Origin: Acidobacteriaceae bacterium
GTDB taxonomy: Bacteria; Acidobacteriota; Terriglobia; Terriglobales; Acidobacteriaceae
NCBI GenBank assembly: GCA_003134855.1
Contig: PLCS01000011.1
Coordinates: 1 to 64,000 of the forward strand
Direction: 5' to 3'
Length of the DNA: 64,000 nucleotides
Shown: positions 6,807 to 19,200 of the stretch, piece after piece
Layout: every line of letters begins with the position of its first letter
Numbering within the stretch: the stretch's first letter is position 1
Translations under genes and position numbers: made by a program
The notes under the pieces: generated by a model
What the model was told of the DNA's origin: nothing
The model's input: only the letters and a program-made list of their open reading frames with translations
Databases searched by the model: none

Positions 6807-9146
6807 TCACGTTGGCGTCTTCAGCAGCAGATAGCTGCCTACCAGCCCAAAGAGAAGATCCGAGAACCAGGCGGCCATGGCGGCGGGCAGGTAATTCACA
6901 TTGCCCAAGGCGCCGAAGAGGCCGTCCACTACAAAGTAGGCGAGGGTGACAGCGATGGCCACGGCGATGCCGGTGAGCGAACTGCGGCGGCCCATGGAGA
7001 GCGCAAAGGGAATGGCCAGCACCGCAATCACGACCGCCATGAGCGGATAGGCGAGCTTGTGCCATAGCTCGACGCGCAGGCGCATCGTGTCAAAGCCGCT
7101 CTGGCGCAGGTCGCTGATGTAGCGGTCCAACTGGCCGAAGTTCATCTCCTGCGCTTGCCACTTTTCCTTCGTGAAGTAGCCGGGATCTTCGTGAATCTCG
7201 GCGTAGGAGGTCTTCAGGAACGGGCGGTACTCGGTGACGTTGGCGCCGGAGATCTCGCGCTGCCAGCCGTTCTGAAAATTCCAAGCGCCGGTTGCAGGAT
7301 CCCACGTGGCGCGGGCGGCGAAGATGCGCCGCGAGAGCGCAAAGGTGGAGGGATCGAACTCGAAGATGGAGAGATTGGCGAACTCATTGATCTTGTGATC
7401 GAAGAACTGGTAGTAGAAGATGCGTCCGGGCTCGCCTGGGCGCGGCTGCCCGAAGATCCAATTCTGCTCCGGATGGAGGACGGTTTGCGGCGGGCGGCCC
7501 TTGATGATGTTGTGCAGAGCCTCTTGCCTGCGGTTGGCCTGGGGCAGATAGAACTGGTCGAAGAGAAAGAGGCCGATGGCCAGCAACCCGGCGATGGAGA
7601 CGATGGGAATCACCAGCCGGTAAAGGCTGATGCCGCAGGCCTTCATGGCGATGATCTCGGAGTTGCGGTTGAGCATGCCGAAGGTGACCAGCACGGCGAT
7701 CAGCACGGCCAGCGGGGTGATCTGGTAGAGCATGCTGGGCGTGAGGTTGATCAGATACGCGCCCACCGTGGAGAGCGGAATGTTGCGTTGCAGGATGTCC
7801 TTTATATCATCGAAGAAGGTGAAGATCAGCATCAGCATGACAAAGCCGGAGAGCACCAGCAGGAAGATGCCGAGGAACTCGCGCACCACATATTCATCCA
7901 GGATGCGGGGAAAAACATTGCGGGCTTTGCGGCGCTGGGGACGCTCTTGAAACCTGCTCAGCAGGCCGCGGAGCGGGCCGCCGATGGATTTCGGAGCGGC
8001 GGCTTCAGGGATTTGCCGGCGCGAGGTCCAGGCAGTCAACGCATTCAGAACGCGGCCGCCCGAGGCCATCTGCCAGAGCAGGAAGAGTCCGCCCGCGGCG
8101 AAGAGCAGGTTGGCCGACCAGACCGCGAAGAAGGCGGAGATCCAGTTCTGCTTGCCCAGGGCGACGCCGATCATGGACATCAGATAATAGAGGACGACCA
8201 GCAGGATGGTGAAGATCCAGGCGAAGCTCTTGCCGCCGCGCCGCGAGGTGACGCCCAGCGGAACGCCCACCAGCATCAGCACCAGGCAGGCCACCGGATA
8301 GGCGAAGCGCTTGTGCATCTCGATCTGAAAGCGCTTGCCGCCGGGCGCATGGCTGCGCTGGCGTAGCGTGCTCATGGGCATGGCGTAGATGTCCGTGTCG
8401 AGCCGTCCCAGATGCACATCGTTCTGCTGGCTGGAAACCAGCGGCAGATCGGTAAAGTCAAAGGTGGAGATGTTGTACTGCTGCGGCTGGAGAGTGACAG
8501 TCTCATGGCGCGATCCGTCGCGCAGCCGCACCAGCAACTCCTGAGCGGAATCGTTGGAGACGGTGGCCGAGGCGGCGGTGGTGATCAGCGGATTGGCGGA
8601 ATCGGTGGTGTCGGCCATGAAGACCTGACGCCATTGGGCCGCGCCGGTTCCCGCGCGCACGTCCTGCACGTAGAGAACAAAATTGTGGAAGTCCTCGTCG
8701 AAGACGCGCGGCTCAATCTCATAAGAGGCTTGCTGGGCCAGCTCCTTGTTCATCGCCAGAATGGCCTGATTGGCGCGCGGGGCTAGAAGCAGGGAGTTAG
8801 CCAGCCCCAGCAGCGTGCCGCCGATGGCCACAATCGAGGCTACGCGCACAAAGTAGCCGATGCCCAGGCCGGAAGCGCGCATGGCGATGACTTCGCTGTC
8901 CGCGGCCAGGCGGCTGTAGCCCAGCAGCACCCCCACCAGCACCGCCATGGGAATCGTGAGCATGAAAATGTTGGGCAGCATGAAGAGAAGGATCTCGGCG
9001 ACGCTTACAAAGGTGGAGCTGTTGTGGACCACCATCTCCAGAATGCGGGGCAGCTCCTTCATGAAGAGAACGAAGGTGAAGATCACGCATCCGATGAGCG
9101 CGTGAGAGAGAATTTCGCCGAGAATGTAACGGGTCAGGATGCGCAC
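6807..9146 (-). CDS. Fused LptF-LptG lipopolysaccharide export permease
   Basis: LptF and LptG together form the membrane part of the LptB2FG transporter that extracts lipopolysaccharide from the inner membrane. Here one 779-residue protein carries two YjgP/YjgQ domains in tandem. The first (residues 1-360) starts MRILTRYILGEILSHALIG and has the family motif RLAADSEVIAMRASG; the second (about 415-775) starts LDEYVVREFLGIFLLV and repeats it as MLNRNSEIIAMKACG. A basic linker (about 390-412, rich in R and K) joins them. Each domain has the usual two helices, periplasmic beta domain, and four further helices. In most bacteria the two are separate proteins of about 360 residues. The start is GTG at 9146. 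No lptB or lptA-like gene is adjacent. Confidence 0.93.
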   Translation of the reverse strand: MRILTRYILGEILSHALIGCVIFTFVLFMKELPRILEMVVHNSSTFVSVAEILLFMLPNIFMLTIPMAVLVGVLLGYSRLAADSEVIAMRASGLGIGYFVRVASIVAIGGTLLGLANSLLLAPRANQAILAMNKELAQQASYEIEPRVFDEDFHNFVLYVQDVRAGTGAAQWRQVFMADTTDSANPLITTAASATVSNDSAQELLVRLRDGSRHETVTLQPQQYNISTFDFTDLPLVSSQQNDVHLGRLDTDIYAMPMSTLRQRSHAPGGKRFQIEMHKRFAYPVACLVLMLVGVPLGVTSRRGGKSFAWIFTILLVVLYYLMSMIGVALGKQNWISAFFAVWSANLLFAAGGLFLLWQMASGGRVLNALTAWTSRRQIPEAAAPKSIGGPLRGLLSRFQERPQRRKARNVFPRILDEYVVREFLGIFLLVLSGFVMLMLIFTFFDDIKDILQRNIPLSTVGAYLINLTPSMLYQITPLAVLIAVLVTFGMLNRNSEIIAMKACGISLYRLVIPIVSIAGLLAIGLFLFDQFYLPQANRRQEALHNIIKGRPPQTVLHPEQNWIFGQPRPGEPGRIFYYQFFDHKINEFANLSIFEFDPSTFALSRRIFAARATWDPATGAWNFQNGWQREISGANVTEYRPFLKTSYAEIHEDPGYFTKEKWQAQEMNFGQLDRYISDLRQSGFDTMRLRVELWHKLAYPLMAVVIAVLAIPFALSMGRRSSLTGIAVAIAVTLAYFVVDGLFGALGNVNYLPAAMAAWFSDLLFGLVGSYLLLKTPT

Positions 9147-9215
9147 GAGATGGCTCTGGGGTTAGTTTATCGTGCCGGGGCGCTTCGCGCTCTCTCCAGT
9201 CTGAGCCACGTTCCT

Positions 9216-9253
9216 GGGGTGGCACAGGTCCCGATTTTGAGACCTGGGATTCC
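9216..9253. repeat. Palindromic repeat type C between lptFG and copA
   Basis: AGGTCCCGATTTTGAGACCT forms a hairpin preceded by GGGGTGGCAC. Relatives lie at 24467-24492, 29095-29120 and 38488-38524. It sits between the copA stop and the lptFG start, both on the minus strand, so it could act in the copA transcript as a processing or termination structure. Confidence 0.6.
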
Positions 9254-9299
9254 AACAGTTGGGTGATCTATCCTTGTTGTTCTCCGGCGAGGCAATGAC

Positions 9300-11573
<2,274 letters not shown>

Positions 11574-11581
11574 GGCGGGCG

Positions 11582-11791
11582 TTATGGTTCCAACCGCGCG
11601 GCAAAGCCGGCCTTGGCCAGCGCGGCCACGGCGAGATCAACCGGCGGAGGCTCCAGGCTGGAAGTGAATTGCGCCGAGCCCACACTCACCTCGTTGACAG
11701 CGACTCCCTCCACCGAGCTGAGCGCCTGCGTGACGCGCCGGACGCAGGAGCCGCAGTGCATTCCATCGATTTTCAGTGTGAATTCTGCCAT
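11582..11791 (-). CDS. copZ: Copper chaperone (heavy-metal-associated domain)
   Basis: This 69-residue protein is a single HMA domain with the metal site GMHCGSC (C13 and C16). The family carries Cu(I) in the cytoplasm and hands it to CopA. The ATG at 11791 has an AGGAGAGACCC ribosome site. It is the first gene of a two-gene operon with copA. The His in place of Thr in GMTCxxC is common in small chaperones. Confidence 0.9.
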   Translation of the reverse strand: MAEFTLKIDGMHCGSCVRRVTQALSSVEGVAVNEVSVGSAQFTSSLEPPPVDLAVAALAKAGFAARLEP

Positions 11792-11870
11792 GGGTCTCTC
11801 CTGTTTGTTTGATGATACGCCGGGGGAAAAGGCGCGTTATGGTAGGAAGAGATTCAGTGTGCGGAGGATC

Positions 11871-12329
11871 ATGCAAAGAGAGTTTCCATCAACGCCGCTG
11901 CTGGCTGTCGGCGCGGTAATCATCGAAGCGGAGCGGGTGCTGCTCGTCCGCCGTGGAGCCGAGCCGCTCAAGGGCCATTGGTCGCTGCCGGGAGGCTTGC
12001 TGGAAGTAGGCGAGTCGCTGACTGAAGGCGTGAAGCGCGAGGTGCGGGAAGAGACCGGGCTCGTGGTCGAGCCGGTCGAACTGATAGAGCTTATCGACAA
12101 AATTCATCGCGAAGACAACCGCGTCCGCTACCATTATGTGATTGCCGATTACCTCTGCCGCGTCGCCGGAGGCGTGTTGCTAGCGGCCTCCGACGCCGAT
12201 GCCGTGCGTTGGGTGGAGCGCGCGGAGTGGAATTCGCACAGCGCGCTCAACCTCGATCCGGTCACTGTGCGAGTGATTGAGGCGGGCTGGCAGAGAGCGC
12301 GCGAACTGGATCAACGAAAGGAACGATGA
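11871..12329 (+). CDS. NUDIX hydrolase
   Basis: NUDIX enzymes cleave nucleoside diphosphates linked to another group. The 152-residue protein has a full Nudix box at residues 41-63 (GGLLEVGESLTEG followed by REVREETGL), which binds the catalytic Mg. The overall pattern resembles ADP-ribose pyrophosphatase or MutT-like housecleaning enzymes, and the substrate cannot be told. ATG at 11871 is chosen because GGAGG lies five bases upstream; the open frame extends much further upstream but that part is antisense to copA. The stop overlaps the next ATG (ATGA), so translation is coupled to the alpha/beta hydrolase. Confidence 0.9.
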   Translation: MQREFPSTPLLAVGAVIIEAERVLLVRRGAEPLKGHWSLPGGLLEVGESLTEGVKREVREETGLVVEPVELIELIDKIHREDNRVRYHYVIADYLCRVAGGVLLAASDADAVRWVERAEWNSHSALNLDPVTVRVIEAGWQRARELDQRKER

Positions 12330-13234
12330 AAGCCATGAAGAAGCTCTGGGGTGTTGCGGGGCTGCTGATTGTAGCTGCCGGAATCGGCTTCTGGGAGCGC
12401 CCGGTCAGCTACTACAACGAAGCGAATTATCTGCGCGAGTTCCTTTCCGGCACTGAGAGCCGCTCGGTCGAGGTCGGCGGCTATCGCGTGCATTACCTTG
12501 CCGAGGGTCCGGCTGGCGGGACGGTCGTAGTGCTGGTGCACGGGCTGGGCGGGAACGCCGAGGAGTGGCGCAACCTGGCATCCTGGCTGGTCAAGGCAGG
12601 CTTTCGCGTCTATCTGCCCGATCTGCCCGGTTTCGGGCGCAGCGAGCAACCGGCTGATTTTTCTTACTCGGTCCATGATCAGGCCGTGGTGGTGGTTGGC
12701 TTCCTGGATGCGCTGGGGTTGAAGCAGGTGGATCTGGGAGGCTCGTCGATGGGCGGCTGGATCGTGCAGCTGGTGGCCGCGCGGCATCCGGAGCGGGTGC
12801 GCCGGCTGATGCTCTTCGACGCGGTCGGCCTCTACGAGAAACCGGATTGGGATACACGGTTCTTTACGCCCGCGACGCCCACCGAGGTCAACCAGCTGAT
12901 GACGCTGCTGATGCCCCATCCGCGGAAGATTCCGGACTTCATCGCGCGCGACGTTGTACGCGATGCGAACCGGAATGCCTGGGTCATTCATCGCGCCGTC
13001 GATGCCATGCTCACCGGCCAGGACGCCACCGACAATCTGCTGCCGCAGTTGAAGATGCCGGTGCTGCTGGTGTGGGGCGCCCAGGACCGCATCGCGCCGC
13101 TCACCCAGGGCGCGCGCATCCACAAGCTTGTGCCGCAATCTGAATTTGCGGTATTCCCCGGCTGCGGCCACGTAGCCCAAATGCAATGCACCACGCAAAT
13201 CGGACCTAAGGTGGTGGAGTTTGTGAAGCGGTGA
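12326..13234 (+). CDS. Alpha/beta-fold hydrolase, membrane-anchored or secreted
   Basis: The 302-residue protein has a hydrophobic N-terminal segment (residues 8-21) that is a signal anchor. The catalytic triad is visible: nucleophile S141 in GGSSMGG, acid D254 in WGAQDRIAP, and H282 in GCGHVAQM. The oxyanion motif HGLGG is at 72-76. The family includes esterases, lipases and C-C hydrolases; the substrate is unknown. It overlaps the NUDIX gene by four bases, so both are in one operon. Confidence 0.9.
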   Translation: MKAMKKLWGVAGLLIVAAGIGFWERPVSYYNEANYLREFLSGTESRSVEVGGYRVHYLAEGPAGGTVVVLVHGLGGNAEEWRNLASWLVKAGFRVYLPDLPGFGRSEQPADFSYSVHDQAVVVVGFLDALGLKQVDLGGSSMGGWIVQLVAARHPERVRRLMLFDAVGLYEKPDWDTRFFTPATPTEVNQLMTLLMPHPRKIPDFIARDVVRDANRNAWVIHRAVDAMLTGQDATDNLLPQLKMPVLLVWGAQDRIAPLTQGARIHKLVPQSEFAVFPGCGHVAQMQCTTQIGPKVVEFVKR

Positions 13235-13252
13235 GTTGAACGGTTTCCGGGC

Positions 13253-14974
13253 ATGGGAATCATGGTTTTACTCTCGAACTGCGTCCTTTCAAGGCACGGA
13301 TGTTCAAAGAGGGGCACCGAATTGTTTTGCGCTTCCACAACTCGCATCCTCTGCCGCACAGCGCTGTTCCTTGCTACTGCTGCGATAGGCGCGCACTCGC
13401 AGTCCGTTTCGATGCCCAGGACCACTACCGGCTACCGCATCGCCGGCACGGTGGTTAACGCGGCCAGCGGCGAGCCGGTGCGGCGGGCATCGGTGGCCGT
13501 ACTCTCCGAGGAGGCCGACGGACAAACCGTCGAGTCGGTTGAGACCGACAACGACGGACGATTTTCGCTCGAAGGCCTGCCCGCGGCCAAGTTTCCATTG
13601 ACTGCGTCGAAGCGAGGATTCCTGACCGCCTTCTACGACCAGCACGAGGGCTACAACACAGCAATTGTCACCGACGCGGATCAGGATACCAGCGGCCTGC
13701 TCTTCCGCCTCACCCCCGGAGCGGCGCTGCGCGGCGTGGTGACCGCCGACGGCGGCGATCCGGTTGATGGGGCCAAGGTGATGCTCTTCCTCAAGCCCCA
13801 CGGCCACAATCCGGGCGCAAGAATCACCCAGGCGGGTGAAGCCGCCACCGACGACACCGGCGCGTATGAGTTCGACGGCCTGGCCGCGGGCGAGTACCTG
13901 CTGGTGGTCAAGGCCGAGCCTTGGTACGCGATGAGCCGCTCTGCCGCAGGAGGGAAGCAGCGGACGGAAGGGGATGCCGGCGCGGTACTCGACGTGGCTT
14001 ACTCGATGACTTATTTCGACTCGACGACCGATGAGGCTTCTGCAACCGGCATTGTGCTCGCCGGAGGCAGCCGCGAAGAGGCCGACTTCAATCTGCACGC
14101 GGTTCCGGCGCTGCACCTGGTTGTTGAAACACCCATCCAACAGTCCGGATCAATTGCCAGAGCGGAGTTGCGGAAAACCATCTTCGGCACGGAGGTTTCG
14201 GCCGAAAGTGCGGGCTTTTTGGACGCTATGCGGACGGGGACCGTAGAGTTTACAGGCGTAGCCCCCGGCCACTATGAGCTGACGCAGGGCGATCCGCCGC
14301 GGGTCGCGGAGCTGGACGCCACCACAAGCCAGCAGGTGGACCCCAACCTGGGAACGCCAGCTATTGCCGTCTCGGGTAGCCTTCAATCCAGTAACGGCAC
14401 TGCTCTGCCGGCGAATATGGGTATCATCCTCAGCTCTCTTGAGGACAAACCACATGCCCCGCTGCAAACGCAGTGCAACAATGGCTCCTTCAACTTTGCC
14501 GCAGTCCCGCTAGGCGCTTGGGAACTCATCCTCGCCAGCCCCACTAAATCGCTGCCAATCACCGCGATTAGCATCGGCAGCCGAACGCGCTCGGGAAGCC
14601 AATTCACAGTGCGCGGCCAGCCCATTCAGTTGGTCGCCACGGTGAGTCAGTCCGAGACGCGCGTCGAGGGCTTTGCCCGGAATGTAAAGGGCAAAGGCCA
14701 GCCCGGCGTGATGATGATGCTGGTCCCCAAGGAGGCGGCTGCCTTCGCCTCGCTGGTGCGCCGCGATCAGTCCGACTCCGACGGCAGCTTCTCGCTGCGC
14801 GATGTCGCCCCCGGCCAGTACACGGTCGTCGCCATTCAGGACGGCTGGGAGCTGGATTGGGCGCGCCGGGAGGTCATCGGCCGCTATCTTTCTCACGGAG
14901 TCGCCGTCACAGTAACGGAGAGCTCCGGCAAGCTGCTGAAGCTCCCCGAAGCGGTTCCGGTGCAGAGCCGCTGA
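13253..14974 (+). CDS. Secreted protein with carboxypeptidase-regulatory-like domains
   Basis: The frame encodes up to 573 residues. After a signal peptide ending around AHSQS (near residue 50), residues about 60-150 form one Ig-like regulatory domain (RIAGTVVNAASGEPVRRASV ... GRFSLEGLPAAKF) and about 155-230 a second (LRGVVTADGGDPVDGAKV). A third lies near the C-terminus (RVEGFARNVKGKGQPGVM ... GSFSLRDVAPGQY). Such domains are used for surface binding and are abundant in Acidobacteriota. ATG at 13253 is followed by an unlikely polar stretch; a TTG near 13323, just before the hydrophobic segment, is a plausible alternative start. It follows the hydrolase by 18 bases. Confidence 0.75.
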   Translation: MGIMVLLSNCVLSRHGCSKRGTELFCASTTRILCRTALFLATAAIGAHSQSVSMPRTTTGYRIAGTVVNAASGEPVRRASVAVLSEEADGQTVESVETDNDGRFSLEGLPAAKFPLTASKRGFLTAFYDQHEGYNTAIVTDADQDTSGLLFRLTPGAALRGVVTADGGDPVDGAKVMLFLKPHGHNPGARITQAGEAATDDTGAYEFDGLAAGEYLLVVKAEPWYAMSRSAAGGKQRTEGDAGAVLDVAYSMTYFDSTTDEASATGIVLAGGSREEADFNLHAVPALHLVVETPIQQSGSIARAELRKTIFGTEVSAESAGFLDAMRTGTVEFTGVAPGHYELTQGDPPRVAELDATTSQQVDPNLGTPAIAVSGSLQSSNGTALPANMGIILSSLEDKPHAPLQTQCNNGSFNFAAVPLGAWELILASPTKSLPITAISIGSRTRSGSQFTVRGQPIQLVATVSQSETRVEGFARNVKGKGQPGVMMMLVPKEAAAFASLVRRDQSDSDGSFSLRDVAPGQYTVVAIQDGWELDWARREVIGRYLSHGVAVTVTESSGKLLKLPEAVPVQSR

Positions 14975-15142
14975 GCGCAATCCCGCAACCCAAATGCAAG
15001 CCGGACTTCATGGAACCGGGCCTGAGAGGATAGTCTAGTAGAGGTTGGCGAGTGGCCGGTCAGGGTTCCAGCGGTGGCTCCCAGGGCTGCGGCCCCAAGA
15101 GCGACCGAGTCGTTTCAGCACTGCATTGAGGAGAGTCCCAAA

Positions 15143-15778
15143 TTGAAGAGGAAGTCATTTCTTGCGATTTTGGCCGTGGTTGCGGCCGCGTTCATGCCCC
15201 TGGCGGCCACCAGCCAGATTGCCCCCGATCGTCCGCCCCGCGCCGAGAAGACTGAACCCTCCACCAAGTACGAGGTCTACGCCGGAGCAGGCTACACCAG
15301 CCTCAACAACGTCAACCAGTCGCGCAACGGTTTGATCGGCGTAAACGTCACCGTCACCCGCGACTGGGGTAGATACTTCGGCCTGACCGCCGACGGCGGC
15401 TGGTACAACTTTACTTACAACTCGGCCAATCCCGGCAACCCATCGGTGGATATGCTCCTGCTCGGCCCCGTGTTTCATGGACATCTCATTGGAAAAGTCG
15501 ACGCCTTTGCTCATGCACTGCTGGGCATCGAACACATCAGCGGCACGAGTTCCACACCCGGCCTCCCCTATTCCACGCCTAACATCTCCCTGGCCGGAGG
15601 ATTAGGCGTCGGCCTGGAATACAAACTGAATCCGCGCTTCGCTCTACGCGCCTGGGGCGACGATATCTACTCGTCGTTTGCCGCGAACACCAACCAGGCG
15701 GTCTGCACGAACGGGGGATGCTCATCGCATAAGAACCGCAGCGCGCGCGCTTCGATGGGCGTGGTCTACAAGTTCTAG
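15143..15778 (+). CDS. Outer-membrane beta-barrel protein
   Basis: The product has a signal peptide (MKRKSFLAILAVVAAAFMPLAATSQ) followed by alternating beta strands such as YEVYAGAGYTSLNN, YFGLTADGGWYNF and LAGGLGVGLEYKLN, and ends in the C-terminal Phe (GVVYKF) recognised by the Bam machinery. This is an eight-strand OmpA/OmpW-like barrel of 211 residues. TTG at 15143 is preferred as start because GAGGAG lies nine bases upstream and it places the signal peptide at the N-terminus; a start at 15074 would add 23 residues of unlikely sequence. The stop codon lies inside a structured repeat (15775-15892). Confidence 0.8.
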   Translation: MKRKSFLAILAVVAAAFMPLAATSQIAPDRPPRAEKTEPSTKYEVYAGAGYTSLNNVNQSRNGLIGVNVTVTRDWGRYFGLTADGGWYNFTYNSANPGNPSVDMLLLGPVFHGHLIGKVDAFAHALLGIEHISGTSSTPGLPYSTPNISLAGGLGVGLEYKLNPRFALRAWGDDIYSSFAANTNQAVCTNGGCSSHKNRSARASMGVVYKF

Positions 15779-15892
15779 AGCATTTTCGCTTCACTTGTTG
15801 ACATTACGAGTGCATCGAAGGTGGCTTTTTCTTGAGGAAAAAGCCACTTTGCTGCATGGATTCTGTATACACCAGAATCGAAAATGCTATAG
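15775..15892. repeat. Nested-hairpin repeat, copy 1
   Basis: The 118-bp unit is bounded by outer arms CTAGAGCATTTTCG and CGAAAATGCTATAG that pair with one mismatch. At its centre a perfect hairpin (15821-15847) has arms GTGGCTTTTTC and GAAAAAGCCAC. The same inner hairpin occurs in copy 2 (16048-16164) with a different but self-complementary outer stem. Confidence 0.85.
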
Positions 15893-16047
15893 CGAACCTC
15901 CGCATGAGTGGCGTTTTCAAAGGGCGCAGCCTCTGAAGCCGTACCTTATCACAGCATTCATGGGTCAAGAAGTCAGAGGGATGCCGCGCGCGCTTGCCCA
16001 CGATCAGTCCCGGCGTGAGACTGATGCTTCATGCAGCCCTGATGATT
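15893..16047. other. Spacer between the two nested-hairpin repeats
   Basis: No gene or RNA family is recognised in this 155-bp spacer. Open frames across it read into the repeats and have no coding character. Confidence 0.4.
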
Positions 16048-16164
16048 TAGAGCGGTTCTCCAATACATATGTCCTTACCGATTCTATCGAAGGTGGCTTT
16101 TTCTTGAGGAAAAAGCCACTCAGCGGTGTGGTTTCGGTGTAAAGCAATTGGAGAACCGCTATAG
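16048..16164. repeat. Nested-hairpin repeat, copy 2
   Basis: The 117-bp unit has outer arms TAGAGCGGTTCTCCAAT and ATTGGAGAACCGCTATAG. Its inner hairpin (16093-16119) is identical to that of copy 1. Both copies share the TAGAGC / GCTATAG boundary while the middle of the outer stem differs completely but still pairs. Confidence 0.85.
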
Positions 16165-16172
16165 CAGCAATT

Positions 16173-16200
16173 AAGGGGACGAGTTGAAACTTGTCCCCTT
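16173..16200. terminator. Intrinsic terminator-like hairpin, possibly bidirectional
   Basis: Arms AAGGGGAC and GTCCCCTT, extended inward by AGTT/AACT, form a strong hairpin followed on the plus strand by TTTT. It lies just beyond the 3' end of the minus-strand receptor gene and downstream of the plus-strand barrel gene. Confidence 0.6.
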
Positions 16201-16224
16201 TTGGCATATTGCTTTCAAAATCTC

Positions 16225-19200
16225 TTAAAAACTCACGCGCGCACTCAACTGAATCTCCCGCCCCGGTGTGGCGACCTCGGTGATGCTGCCGAAGCTTGAC
16301 GTGTTCACGAAGCGGTTGGGCGTTCCCAGATTGGTGTGATTGAGTGCATTGAAGAACTCGGCGCGGGCCTCTAACCTGGCCTTCTCAGGCAGGCTGAAAC
16401 TGCGAACCAAAGCCAAATCCATGGTTTGCAAGCCGGGGCCATAGACCGAATTGCGACCGACGTTTCCGTACGTATAAGCGGGCGGCGCGGCAAAGGCGCC
16501 GGGGTTGAACCATGTAGTCGAGTTCCTGGTCCCCGAAGCGAAGACCTTCTGGCTTGTGGAGTTGGCGCGGATGGGATTCTCTCCCACCACGGTACCGGCG
16601 TTAGCGGTATCGCCGAAGACGGAGATCGTCAGCGGAAAGCCCGTCTGCGCCTGGTATTCGATCGAGCCGCGCCAATCGCGGGTCAGGCTCTGCATGAGGT
16701 GGTTGGCGCCGAAGGTCGGCGAGTTGTACACCGCGCTGACGGCTGCGCGCTGGCGGATGTCGCAGCCGGGGCCTTTCTCCGCGTTCAGGTCGTCGTTGTT
16801 CTGCGGAGTGGCGGCCTCGAACATCGGCGAACGGAAGTCCGGCGCATTCTCAAGAGCTTTGGCAAAGGTGTAGTTGGCCAGAAAGCTGAGGCCGCGGGCG
16901 TAGCGGCGGCGCACATTCACGTAGCCAGCGTCATACCAGCTCTGCGATGTGTTCTCCAGCAAATTGACGGTGGTCACGGGGAAAGTGGAACTGGTCATGG
17001 TGCTGGCCACAGCGGCAGGGAAGACTGTGTTGGCTACAAAGCTGATTTTGGGGTGCGGGCGGCGCGGTTGAATCAGGCCCGGGCCCGGCTGCGCGTTGTT
17101 GATCAGGTGGGAGCGTTGCAGATGGAAGCCGCCCGCGCCCAGGTAGCCGATTTCAATCGTTGTCTCCGCGCCGACTTGCTTTTCCAGCGAGGCGCTCCAT
17201 TGCTGGACGTATTGCGCCGGCGCGTGCAACTGAAGCCCGGTAAAGCTGACCGCCGTTGTGCCGAGAACGGGAGTAGGGAAGTTCAGCGTGGTGATCGAGG
17301 GAATGTAGGGATCGCTCTGCGCGGTCTCCGGAAAGACATAGGGCACGTTGTGGCGCTGATTGCACCAGGTGTTCATGTCCACCGGGGTGTAGAAGATTCC
17401 GTAGGCTATATGCGCCACCAAGCCCAGCCGTGGCAGGCTCTGCGCCAGGCCCAGCCGAGGCGCGAAGTTGGTTTTGTTGGCGTACATCAGGCCGCGCGGA
17501 TAGCCATTCTGCCCGCCGATGAAAACCTGGGGCGTGCCGCTGGAGAGGTCGAGGTTGCTGTTGGTGTAATCAACATCGATCAGAGGGCTCATGAATTCAT
17601 AGCGAACGCCGTAGGTGAGCGTGGTAGTTGTTGTGAGCCGCCATGCGTCCTGTCCGTAGCCGTTGGCGTACCACTGATGGAGGTTCATCTGCGGAACGCC
17701 GGCCTGGCCCTGCCGCGCCGCGGGCAATCCCAATAGGAAGTCGGCCAGCGCCGACCCGCTGACGCCGTCATTCAGCGCGTATTGCGTGGTGTAGCCGTTG
17801 GTGAACTGGTAGTAGCCGCGATTCTGGAAGAAGCCCCACATGGGCCAGATGAACTTCTGGTACGCGCCGCCGAACTTGGCGCTGTGGCGGCCAATCTGCC
17901 AACTGAGCGAATCGCGGCCCTCGATCACCGTGTCCCAGGCCTTCATCGGCGTTGCCAGATAGTTGTCGCCGAGCGGAGAAAAGCCCTGCACATTAAAGTA
18001 GGGCGCGCCCCAGGCCTTGGGTCCGCCGAAGCCAGTTCCCGTAATGCCCAGTTCATCGACGATGTCGTTTGTGCCGGCGCTCTCGGTGGTGTGGGACATG
18101 GCCAGGCGCGAGACGGCTATCGATGCCATGTTGACCATGCGGGTTGAGATAACACGGGTCCAGGCGCCCGTCCCTTGCTGTGAGAAGTTATCGTGATACA
18201 AGCCGAAGCCGGGCAGGCCCTCCGGCATAAAGCCGTATTCGCTCGCGACAGAGTAGCGGATGAAGGCGGTATCGCCTTTGGCAAAGTTGTGATCCACGCG
18301 CACCGTTCCCTGGTCGTCGGTCATGTGTTCCTTGCGCGTGTCAAGGTAGTTATTGGCGTCGTTGCCCGCGCCGATTACGGTCGGCTGGCCCATCATCGTC
18401 GAGCCACCCATGTTCATGGTGTTGGGCTGCGGCGTGTACTTGTTGAGCATGATGCTGGCGGCCTTCGTCAGCCGTCCCGGTGGAATAACATTTTTCACGC
18501 CGTTATAGACGAACTGCTGACGGATGTATTGGGGATTCGCCTTGCTGACGGGCAGGCTCGAATTGTAGCCTGGATTGGGCGCGGTGGTGGAAGGGTCGTA
18601 AATGTTAACGCCGCTCTGGCTGAAGTCGCCGGAATCCTCAGCCGCGGTGGGCACCGTGTCCACCATTGCATCGGTTTCAACGTGGCGCAGGGCTTCATAG
18701 TTCAAGAAGAAGAAAGTCTTGCCGGCGTGCTTTACGGGGCCACCGAACGAGGCGCCAAAGTTGTTCTGCACCAGAAAATTCGATGTGCCCATCTGGTTAA
18801 AGGAGTGCGCGTCCATGTCGCCATTGCGCAGGAACTCGTAGGCGGTCCCGTGAAATTGGCTGTTCCCGGAGCGGGTGACGATGTTGATCTGGCCGCCTCC
18901 CGCGCCGCCCATCTCCGCGGAATAGCTGCCTGTCTGCACTTCAAACTCCTGCACCGCGTCGGGCGAAGGGCTGAGGTTCTGTGTGCTGAAAGTGGGGTCG
19001 GTGTTAGTGGCTCCGTCGAGCAGAAAGTAATTCGCGTTGGGACGGCTGCCGCCGATGCTCACCGCCGAGCGCTCGCCCGGCCTCCAATAAAGAGAGCTCA
19101 TGTCGCCGACCGCCGCGCCGTGACTGATGTGCGCTCCCGGCACGGTCAGCACCAGGTCGATCAGCATACGGCCATTTAGCGGCAGTGAATCCACCGACCG

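Noticed and set aside
7155..8366. Long plus-strand frame opposite lptFG
   Set aside because: It is a shadow of the real gene with unusual composition and no recognised domain.
16426..17736. Long plus-strand frame of 436 codons opposite the first receptor
   Set aside because: It is a frame mirrored from GC-rich coding sequence, without family similarity.
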